Origin: UMGS1840 sp964537245
GTDB taxonomy: Bacteria > Bacillota > Clostridia > UMGS1840
Assembly (NCBI GenBank): GCA_964537245.1
Contig: CAZHZL010000082.1
Coordinates: forward strand, 1 to 10,070
DNA: 10,070 nucleotides
Direction: 5' to 3'
Of this stretch, positions 1 to 6,478 are shown piece after piece (within the stretch, counting starts at the first letter, position 1; each line of letters starts with the position of its first letter). The notes below the pieces were generated by a model, which saw nothing but the letters and a program-made list of their open reading frames with translations, had not been told where the DNA came from and ran no database searches. Position numbers and translations under genes: made by a program.

Positions 1-6
1 TTCCGT

Positions 7-49
7 GTGGGAGTTCCACCCACTAAACTACTCGCCCTTTTTCTGGGCG
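7..49. repeat. Two tandem short G/C-rich hairpins downstream of the LplC-like gene
   Basis: Two inverted repeats lie side by side: GTGGG (7-11) with CCCAC (19-23) around a 7-nt loop, and CGCCC (33-37) with GGGCG (45-49) around a 7-nt loop. They sit just after the stop codon of the minus-strand permease gene. Neither is followed by a T-run in either direction, so this is not a textbook intrinsic terminator. It may be a 3'-end processing or stabilising structure of the permease mRNA, part of a structured RNA, or the end of a mobile element lying beyond the window edge. The pairing is certain; the role is not. Confidence 0.5.
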
Positions 50-52
50 CAC

Positions 53-946
53 TTACCCCTTAACTGCACCAACAGTCAACCCACGAGTGAAATATTTCTG
101 GAAGAAAGGAAAAACAATTAACATCGGTCCCGCTGCCAAAAGAGCCATAGCAAATCGCATTCCTTCAATAGGAGCACTCTTGTTTTCGCCTACATTCATA
201 GCAAGTTGTGATGCGTGTTCACTCATTTGCTTGATAAATTCATCTTCCTTAAGAATTTTTTGCAGTAAATATTGCAAAGTGTACATCCTCTCATCCTTTA
301 TATACAAGAGCGAGGTTTGCCAATCATTCCATTTTCCGAGAAGTGTCAATAAAATTATGGTAGCTAAAGCCGGCTTGGAAACAGGTACCACAATTTTTGC
401 CAAAATTGTAAATTCATTTGCACCATCCAATTTAGCTGACTCAATTAGTGATGGAGGAATCGTTTTAAAAAATGTACGCAATATAATGATATGGTAAGCA
501 GTAGCCAATGTTGGCAAAATATATGCCAAAAAGTTATTACTTAAATGATAATAACTGGTATTAACAATATATGTAGGAACTAATCCACCACTAAATAACA
601 TGGTGAAATACACAAAAAAGGTTACCTGTTTTCTATGGTCAAACTGTGATCTTGAAATAGCATACGCTATTGTGGACATTACTACAATAGAACACGCAGA
701 GCCAATAAGAGAAATCAGAATTGTAATTTTATACGCATCCAACAATTTTGAAGGATTTTCAAAAATACGGTTATATGCCGCAAAATCTATTGATTTTGGT
801 ATCAGTCTGTATCCATCAGATGCAATAGCTGCTTCACTGGTAACAGATAGTGAAATTACATACATTAACGGAACGATAAACATAGCACACACAATTACAA
901 AAAATGAATTGATAAGAAAACTGTGCCAAAAACTCTTTTTTTTCAT
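53..946 (-). CDS. lplC: LplC/YtcP-type ABC oligosaccharide importer, permease subunit
   Basis: Inner of the two membrane subunits of a carbohydrate ABC importer (binding-protein-dependent MalG-like family, COG0395 type). The 297-aa length is normal. A hydrophobic segment starts near residue 10, and further membrane segments follow at roughly 70-95, 105-125, 138-158, 193-207 and 260-282. The cytoplasmic EAA loop that docks on the ATPase is visible at about 169-192 (ESAKLDGAN, then a PVSKP end). The WNDW motif near 206-209 and the C-terminal GAVKG are typical of the LplC/YtcP group, which imports complex plant-polysaccharide fragments such as rhamnogalacturonan oligosaccharides in Bacillus. The start is fixed by an AGGAGG site 8 nt upstream of the ATG. 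It lies 17 nt after the LplB-like gene and is surely co-transcribed with it. Substrate is inferred only from the enzymes encoded divergently. Confidence 0.93.
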   Translation of the reverse strand: MKKKSFWHSFLINSFFVIVCAMFIVPLMYVISLSVTSEAAIASDGYRLIPKSIDFAAYNRIFENPSKLLDAYKITILISLIGSACSIVVMSTIAYAISRSQFDHRKQVTFFVYFTMLFSGGLVPTYIVNTSYYHLSNNFLAYILPTLATAYHIIILRTFFKTIPPSLIESAKLDGANEFTILAKIVVPVSKPALATIILLTLLGKWNDWQTSLLYIKDERMYTLQYLLQKILKEDEFIKQMSEHASQLAMNVGENKSAPIEGMRFAMALLAAGPMLIVFPFFQKYFTRGLTVGAVKG

Positions 947-963
947 AACGCATCCCTCCTCTG

Positions 964-1914
964 TTAAAACATTGCATTATCAGGCTCAATTAAAGTAACA
1001 ACATAGTTAGTAAGCAGCACCATCGCAAATCCAACAACCGATTGAAACAATCCGACAGCTGCAGTAATCCCTATATCTCCCGTACGCAATCCACGATATA
1101 GATATGTATCTATTACATCTGTAGTAGGATACAATGCTCCAACATCCCTTGAAACCTGATAAAATAATCCAAAATCACTTCTGAAAATCCCTCCGACTGC
1201 CATGATGGTTAAAATAGTCATCATAGGTACCAAAGAAGGTATAGATATATGAATTGCCTGACGCCATCTGCCTGCTCCGTCAATGGTAGCAGCTTCATAA
1301 ATACTGTCGTCATTACCCATAAGGGCAGCATAATACATAATACAATTCATTCCAATGTGTTTCCATGTATTTACAACTGTAAGAATAACCGGCCACCACT
1401 TGGGCGTTGCATACCAATTAACGCGCGTTCCAAAGCAGGCTTCTAAGAATTGATTTAATACTCCATAGTCACTGTTAAGAAAAATATAGGCGATATACCC
1501 TACAATAACCCAAGAAATAAAATAAGGTAAAAACATAACAGTCTGATAAGTTTTTATACACTTTCTGTTTTTCACTTCAAATAATAACAGTGCAAAAATA
1601 ACAGCACTTATTAAGTTAATAATAATAAACAACACTGCATAGCCTATGGTATTTCTGGTAAGTCGCCAAGCGTCCATAGATGCAAAGAAAAACTTAAAAT
1701 TATTAAAGCCTACCCATCTGCTTCCAAAAATGCCTTGCGTATAATTATACGATTTGAATGCAAGAATAGTTCCCGCCATTGGTAAATAGTGAAACATTAG
1801 AAAATAAATCACTCCGGGCAAGCACAACAACCAAAATTCATAATTCCTTTTAATCACTCCAGACCGAGTTTTCTTTCTTGATGTCAAATCTTGTTCTTTT
1901 TCGCATAAATTCAT
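964..1914 (-). CDS. lplB: LplB-type ABC oligosaccharide importer, permease subunit
   Basis: Partner permease of the LplC-like protein (COG4209/MalF-like type). From the start chosen here it is 316 aa. A charged, Lys/Arg-rich N-terminus is followed by a first membrane segment with LLCLPGVIYFLMFHYLPM, a hallmark of LplB-type proteins, and about five more segments. The EAA loop is at about residues 207-230 (EAATIDGAG, ending in IPSLVP). I start at the ATG at 1914 rather than the in-frame ATG at 1929, because GGGAGTG (minus strand, 1927-1921) is correctly spaced for 1914, while nothing resembling a ribosome binding site precedes 1929. First gene of the minus-strand operon, behind a near-consensus promoter. 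No ATPase is encoded alongside; importers of this group commonly share an MsmX-like ATPase encoded elsewhere. Confidence 0.93.
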   Translation of the reverse strand: MNLCEKEQDLTSRKKTRSGVIKRNYEFWLLCLPGVIYFLMFHYLPMAGTILAFKSYNYTQGIFGSRWVGFNNFKFFFASMDAWRLTRNTIGYAVLFIIINLISAVIFALLLFEVKNRKCIKTYQTVMFLPYFISWVIVGYIAYIFLNSDYGVLNQFLEACFGTRVNWYATPKWWPVILTVVNTWKHIGMNCIMYYAALMGNDDSIYEAATIDGAGRWRQAIHISIPSLVPMMTILTIMAVGGIFRSDFGLFYQVSRDVGALYPTTDVIDTYLYRGLRTGDIGITAAVGLFQSVVGFAMVLLTNYVVTLIEPDNAMF

Positions 1915-1920
1915 ATTAAT

Positions 1921-1927
1921 CACTCCC
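1921..1927 (-). promoter_or_regulatory. Ribosome binding site that decides the lplB-like start
   Basis: On the minus strand this reads GGGAGTG, ending 6 nt before the ATG at 1914. It overlaps the alternative ATG at 1929-1927, which has only AT-rich sequence upstream. The shorter protein is therefore the likely product. Confidence 0.75.
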
Positions 1928-1962
1928 ATAATTATTCTGCTGAAGCTAAAAACTCACAAGTA

Positions 1963-1984
1963 ATTTCAGCCACTTGACTGAAAT
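1963..1984. promoter_or_regulatory. Inverted repeat at the predicted permease-operon transcription start (possible operator)
   Basis: Perfect 7-bp arms ATTTCAG (1963-1969) and CTGAAAT (1978-1984) are separated by 8 bp. The repeat starts immediately downstream of the minus-strand -10 box (1986-1991) and covers the expected transcription start near 1979. A repressor bound here would block the permease operon. Alternatively, it could fold as a small hairpin at or near the 5' end of the mRNA. No regulator is encoded in the window, so the binding protein is unknown. Confidence 0.45.
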
Positions 1985-1985
1985 G

Positions 1986-2014
1986 ATTATAGCATTTATA
2001 CGGATTATTTTCAA
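1986..2014 (-). promoter_or_regulatory. Sigma-A-type promoter for the lplB-lplC operon
   Basis: On the minus strand, TTGAAA (2014-2009) and TATAAT (1991-1986) are separated by exactly 17 bp. This is five of six -35 matches and a perfect -10. Transcription should begin near 1979, giving a leader of about 65 nt to the ATG at 1914. Confidence 0.75.
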
Positions 2015-2070
2015 GGATAATGCTCAATTACGACAACAAAAAGGAAGTATTGCAAAATTTTTCTATAAAA

Positions 2071-2088
2071 TTTCGATATATCTTGAAA
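2071..2088. promoter_or_regulatory. Imperfect palindrome midway between the divergent promoters
   Basis: The 18-bp stretch from TTTC (2071-2074) to GAAA (2085-2088) is symmetrical at 14 of 18 positions, counting both halves. It lies between the two divergent -35 boxes, a natural place for a shared activator or repressor. A related half, TTGAAATAnTA, occurs at 2083-2093 and again at 2175-2185 next to the plus-strand start. The region is very AT-rich, so chance symmetry is quite possible. Confidence 0.25.
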
Positions 2089-2141
2089 TAATAGTAAGAT
2101 TTTGTCTTTTTGTCTTTTCATATCCAAAATGATGAATTTTA

Positions 2142-2170
2142 TTGACATATCTTTGTTTTTTTAGTAATAT
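2142..2170 (+). promoter_or_regulatory. Sigma-A-type promoter for the glycosidase operon
   Basis: A perfect TTGACA (2142-2147) and TAATAT (2165-2170, four of six -10 matches) are separated by 17 bp. Transcription should start near 2177, giving a leader of about 60 nt before the first gene at 2239. I see no riboswitch-like or attenuator-like structure in that leader. T-rich repeats (TTTGTCTTT-like, 2101-2119) lie upstream of the -35. Confidence 0.65.
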
Positions 2171-2238
2171 TTCTTTGAAATACTATCATTTTAAAAATAT
2201 ATTTAATACCTATACACACAGGGGGAACGGAGATTAGA

Positions 2239-4293
2239 ATGAAAACAGAAAAAAACTATGAATTTCGCAAACGAATGACTGATATTCACAAACCGAATAT
2301 CAGAGATTATGAACAAAAATGCAGTTCTATGCAATTTGAATTAAAAGACGGTTGTGTCATTAAAATCCCCCAAAATTCAAATGATGTAATAATAACTGCC
2401 GCAAGAGATTTGGTGGATTTTCTCTTCATTTCTATGGGAATTTCCGCAAGACTTTGCAAAAATGAAACTACCCATTATGACATTCTCCTTTCTTCAGAGC
2501 AGATTGACCTTTATGAAGCAAATGGTTATAAAGGTTATCAAATTGCTATTGATAATAAAATTATAATTCATGCTTTTGATGATAGAGGTGCAGCGCAAGC
2601 ATTTTACCGTTTAGAAGATATTATGCGTTTGAACCGTGCACCTTTTTTAGAAAAAGGAATTTTCAGAAATAAGCCACTTTTTACACCTCAAATGGTGCAT
2701 TCCGGTTTTGGTTTGGATCAATATCCCGACAGTCATCTTGCACAAATTGCTCATGACGGCCGAGACGCGATTTTGATTTTTGTAAAAGATTTGAATATAA
2801 CTCCATCGGGGTATTTGGATTTTAATGATTTAATTTATCGTGCTTCAAAATATGGAATTGATGTATATGCTTACAGTTATATTAGCTGTGAAAAACACCC
2901 TGATGAAGAAGATGCTGAAGAATTTTATGAAAACACTTTCGGAAAAATATTTAAACATTGCCCTAAATTAAAAGGTATTGTATTTGTTGGCGAATCTATG
3001 AAATTTCCCAGCAGAGACAAAGCTCTGACTACGCGTTCTTACAAAAATATTGCGCAACCTAACTCCGGTTCATGGCCTTGTGACGATTATCCGGCGCTTC
3101 TCTCGATGTTAAAAAACATTATCAGAAAATATAACAGTAGTGCTGATATTATCTTTTGGACATATAACTGGGGATTTGCACCTGAAGATTTACGAATAAA
3201 GCTGATTGAGAATTTGCCTACTGATATAACACTTCTCGTTACCTTTGAACGATATGAAGAATATAAACTAGGAAAAACTACACAATTTTGCTCCGATTAT
3301 ACTCTTGCAAGAACAGGTCCATGCGAAGCTTTTAACAGCGAAGCAACAGCAGCAAAAAAAAGAGGCATAAAGCTATACACCATGAGTAATACTTCCGGTA
3401 AAACCTGGGATTTTGGATTAGTCCCCTACCTTCCTATGCCTTTCCAATGGTTTAAACGATTTAAACAAGTAACAGAAGCAAAAAAAGAATATAACTTAAC
3501 AGGATTAATGGAATCCCATCATTACGGCTTTTACCCTTCAATTATCTCAGAGCTTTCAAAATATGCTTTTTCAACGGAAGAAGTTAATTTAGAAGCATTA
3601 TTAGAAAAAATGATTGCCAGAGATTACGGACATGAAAACATTTCGTCAGTAAAAGAGGCTTTAAAGCTTTGGAGTGAAGCAATTACCTATTGTGCCCCAA
3701 CCGTTGAGGACCAGTATGGTCCGCTTAGAATCGGGCCTACATATCCGCTTTGTTTTGACTTCCCTCAAAAACCGCCTGTGGCTTCTTATGCTCATTTTGG
3801 AATGTATATCTGTCAACCAATGTACAATCCGTTAAATTATAATCATAATTCTTTTACATCCATAAGAATTTTGGATGAAATTGATGCTTTTGAAAAATTA
3901 TACCGTTTAATGACAGAGGGTATCCAAATTCTTGAAAAAATAAAACAAAAAAATGAAGATTTAGAGCGTTTAATAGGCTTGGGGTGTTATATTGCAGCCA
4001 CTGCAAAAACAACAATCCACACTAAAAAGTGGTATATGAAAAAAATAGCACTCTTACAAGAAACAGACAGAAAAAAAGCATTGTTACTTATCAATGAGTT
4101 AGAACAAATTGCTAATGATGAAATTGAAAATGCCAAAAGTGTTCTGTGGGCGGTAGAAAATGATTCTATACTTGGATGGGAACCTTCTATGGAATATTTA
4201 GGAGATGCCGAACACATTCAATGGAAAATTAAGCAAGTAGAAAATGTCCGTGATACCCGTCTGCAAGAATTTAAAATGTGTCTGGAAAAATAA
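2239..4293 (+). CDS. Uncharacterised glycosidase-like protein (GH20/GH67-like architecture)
   Basis: A 684-aa cytoplasmic protein with no signal peptide. I cannot assign it to a named family with confidence. What is visible: an N-terminal alpha/beta domain at about 35-130, including GYKGYQIAID and FDDRGAAQAFYRLEDIM. It resembles the accessory domain before the catalytic barrel in beta-hexosaminidases (GH20) and alpha-glucuronidases (GH67). A likely TIM-barrel follows at about 145-450, and a helical C-terminal part at about 450-684 ends in a GWEPSMEYLGD segment. Acidic residues at apparent strand ends include Glu252 (VFVGES) and Glu425 (LMESHHYG); these are candidate catalytic residues only. 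Aromatic residues such as Trp307 and Trp310 could line a sugar subsite. It starts after GGAG with 6-nt spacing and is the first gene of the operon, 24 nt before GH3. A glycosidase acting on a uronic acid or amino sugar residue is a reasonable guess, not a demonstration. Confidence 0.8.
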   Translation: MKTEKNYEFRKRMTDIHKPNIRDYEQKCSSMQFELKDGCVIKIPQNSNDVIITAARDLVDFLFISMGISARLCKNETTHYDILLSSEQIDLYEANGYKGYQIAIDNKIIIHAFDDRGAAQAFYRLEDIMRLNRAPFLEKGIFRNKPLFTPQMVHSGFGLDQYPDSHLAQIAHDGRDAILIFVKDLNITPSGYLDFNDLIYRASKYGIDVYAYSYISCEKHPDEEDAEEFYENTFGKIFKHCPKLKGIVFVGESMKFPSRDKALTTRSYKNIAQPNSGSWPCDDYPALLSMLKNIIRKYNSSADIIFWTYNWGFAPEDLRIKLIENLPTDITLLVTFERYEEYKLGKTTQFCSDYTLARTGPCEAFNSEATAAKKRGIKLYTMSNTSGKTWDFGLVPYLPMPFQWFKRFKQVTEAKKEYNLTGLMESHHYGFYPSIISELSKYAFSTEEVNLEALLEKMIARDYGHENISSVKEALKLWSEAITYCAPTVEDQYGPLRIGPTYPLCFDFPQKPPVASYAHFGMYICQPMYNPLNYNHNSFTSIRILDEIDAFEKLYRLMTEGIQILEKIKQKNEDLERLIGLGCYIAATAKTTIHTKKWYMKKIALLQETDRKKALLLINELEQIANDEIENAKSVLWAVENDSILGWEPSMEYLGDAEHIQWKIKQVENVRDTRLQEFKMCLEK

Positions 4294-4317
4294 CACAAAG
4301 AAAGGAAGTATTTTATA

Positions 4318-6450
4318 ATGAAAAATATAAAAGATATGACTCTATCTGAAAAAATCGGTCAGCTTAGTCAACGAGTACTTTCTACCGCTACAGAAGATGA
4401 AATTATAAACTTAGTAAAAGAAAGAAAAATCGGCTCATGTATTCTTGCGGATAATGCACTTGCAGGTAACAGTACACAGAGAAAAGTATCTCCGGAACTG
4501 ATAAACCGTGTGCAGAAATGTGCTATGGAAAATGGCGGTATCCCTTTATTGTTTGGTCGTGATGTTGTACACGGTATGAAAATCATTTATCCTATCCCCC
4601 TGGGATTAGCAGCATCATGGGATATGGAACTTATTGAAGAAGTATCGGCAGCTATGGCAGAAGAAGCATTTGAAAACGGAATTAATCTCACCTTTGCACC
4701 AATGCTTGATTTATCAAGAGACCCTCGATGGGGGCGCGTCATAGAATCTCCCGGTGAAGATCCATATTTGGGTTCATGCTTTGCAAAAGCATCTGTACGC
4801 GGAATTCAGGGAAATGATTTAAGAAAAGAAGGTAAAATTGCCGCTTGTCTTAAACACTTTATTGGGTATGGTGCAGGAGAAGGCGGAAGAGATTACAATA
4901 AATCTGAAATAAGTGATTACACACTTTACAATATGTACTTACCTGCATTTGCTGCCGGAGTTGAGGAAGGTTCTGCCAGTGTTATGAATTCTTTTAGCGA
5001 AATAAACGGTCAGTCCTGCGTATCCAACGAAAATTTATTTCGCAAATTATTAAAGGAAACCCTTTGCTTCGATGGTTTTGTAAATAGTGATTGGGGAAGT
5101 ATTGAACAGTTAAAAGACAGACAAAATGCTTCTGACCATAAGGAATGTGCTTTCCTCGCTTTAAAAGCAGGAATTGATGTAGAAATGGCAACTAGCTGTT
5201 ATTCCGAACATTTAGAACAGCTTTTAACTGAGCAACCCGAGCTTGAGAAATATCTTGATGAAGCTGTAGAGCGTATTTTAAGAATCAAAGAACGACTTGG
5301 TTTGTTTGAAAACCCTTATGTCTTAAAAAAATCGGAAGAAAAACACAATGCAGATATTAAGAAGAGATTAAAACTCTCAGAAGATGCTGCGGCAAAAAGT
5401 GCAGTATTATTAAAAAACAATGGCATATTACCTTTGAACAAAAATGAGAAAGTAATGCTTGCAGGTGTTTTTTTGAATGAAAAAAAATGTTTGCAGGGTG
5501 CATGGGCACCTGATGGGGAGATAGAAAGAGTTATAACGGTAGAGGAAGCAATCAAAACTGAATTTGAAGACACTATGGTTATGGAAAACACTTTGTTCCC
5601 TGAAACCTGGAATGCAAAACAACGCGTTTGCGATACCGTCATATTTACTATCGGAGAATTTTGGAACGTTACAGGTGAACGTTCCAGCATGGGTAATATC
5701 GAAATTTCTCAAACTCAAGTAGAATTAGCAAAAAAATTCAAACATCTTGGAAAAAAAGTAATTTGTCTTGTTTTTGCCGGACGTCCTTTAGCGTTATCCG
5801 AAATTATGCCTTACTCTGATGCAATACTTTATATGTGGCATCCCGGTACTATGGGAGCAGTAGCTGCAGCGAAACTCCTCTCAGGTACATATACACCATG
5901 CGGAAAATTGCCAATGACTATGATTCACAGTACAGGACAAATACCGCTTTATTATAATACTCCCCCGCTCCCTGTACGATTTGGTATTGACGATATGGGA
6001 TATTATAGCGAACCTTATTTTCCAAGCTATGGGGATATTCCTTCAAAACCTCTTTTTCCTTTTGGATTTGGCTTAAGCTACACAAATTTCACCTATTCTC
6101 ACATTAGCTGTAATCAAACGCAACTTACCTATGAAGAAATTAAAAATAACAAATGCTTTGAAATTAAAATTAAAATTAAAAATTCAGGTGAGAGAGACGG
6201 ATTTGAAACGGTTCAATGCTACATAAGTGATTGTATATCTGTGTTCTCACGCCCTGTAAGAGAATTAAAAGGTTTCCGGAAAATATTTTTAAAAGCAGGA
6301 GAAGAAAAAGAAATAACATTTTGCCTTGGTTACGAAGAATTATCATATTTTTATGCTACAGGAGAAAAGGTATTGGAAAAAGGTGCTTTCAGAATTTTTA
6401 TAGGAAGCGATTGCTCTACTAAAAATGAAATTACTATAAATGTAAAGTAA
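4318..6450 (+). CDS. Glycoside hydrolase family 3, BglX-like beta-glycosidase
   Basis: Retaining exo-beta-glycosidase, probably removing beta-glucosyl or beta-xylosyl residues from imported oligosaccharides in the cytoplasm. The 710 aa hold the usual three parts: a TIM-barrel (about 5-330), an alpha/beta sandwich (about 360-560) and a C-terminal fibronectin-III-like domain (about 620-705). Substrate-binding motifs are visible: GRDVVHG (80-86), RDPRWGR (134-140), KHF (179-181) and GRDYN (190-194). The nucleophile is Asp258 in NSDW. The acid/base is most likely Glu454 in TGERSS; Glu447 is the alternative. No signal peptide, unlike periplasmic E. coli BglX. Translation starts 9 nt after AAGGAAG, 24 nt behind the previous gene. 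The GH3 family mixes glucosidases, xylosidases and others, so specificity is open. Confidence 0.95.
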   Translation: MKNIKDMTLSEKIGQLSQRVLSTATEDEIINLVKERKIGSCILADNALAGNSTQRKVSPELINRVQKCAMENGGIPLLFGRDVVHGMKIIYPIPLGLAASWDMELIEEVSAAMAEEAFENGINLTFAPMLDLSRDPRWGRVIESPGEDPYLGSCFAKASVRGIQGNDLRKEGKIAACLKHFIGYGAGEGGRDYNKSEISDYTLYNMYLPAFAAGVEEGSASVMNSFSEINGQSCVSNENLFRKLLKETLCFDGFVNSDWGSIEQLKDRQNASDHKECAFLALKAGIDVEMATSCYSEHLEQLLTEQPELEKYLDEAVERILRIKERLGLFENPYVLKKSEEKHNADIKKRLKLSEDAAAKSAVLLKNNGILPLNKNEKVMLAGVFLNEKKCLQGAWAPDGEIERVITVEEAIKTEFEDTMVMENTLFPETWNAKQRVCDTVIFTIGEFWNVTGERSSMGNIEISQTQVELAKKFKHLGKKVICLVFAGRPLALSEIMPYSDAILYMWHPGTMGAVAAAKLLSGTYTPCGKLPMTMIHSTGQIPLYYNTPPLPVRFGIDDMGYYSEPYFPSYGDIPSKPLFPFGFGLSYTNFTYSHISCNQTQLTYEEIKNNKCFEIKIKIKNSGERDGFETVQCYISDCISVFSRPVRELKGFRKIFLKAGEEKEITFCLGYEELSYFYATGEKVLEKGAFRIFIGSDCSTKNEITINVK
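6161..6178 (+). repeat. Three-copy hexanucleotide repeat inside the GH3 gene
   Basis: AAATTA occurs three times in tandem and encodes alternating Ile-Lys in a strand of the C-terminal fibronectin-like domain. A change of whole units keeps frame. It is probably a by-product of AT-rich codon use. Confidence 0.5.
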
Positions 6451-6478
6451 GTAATTACCTTAAGAAAGGAACAGGAAG

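Noticed and set aside
87..998. Plus-strand open frames of 136 and 132 aa opposite the lplC-like gene
   Set aside because: They run antisense to a permease with clear membrane segments and an EAA loop; no ribosome binding sites or family motifs support them.
2175..2189. Possible catabolite-repression (cre) site near the plus-strand start
   Set aside because: The central CG and the symmetric right half of the cre consensus are absent.
5316..5718. Overlapping minus-strand open frames of 124 and 96 aa inside the GH3 gene
   Set aside because: They are antisense shadows of a gene with full family motifs, and their composition is not protein-like.
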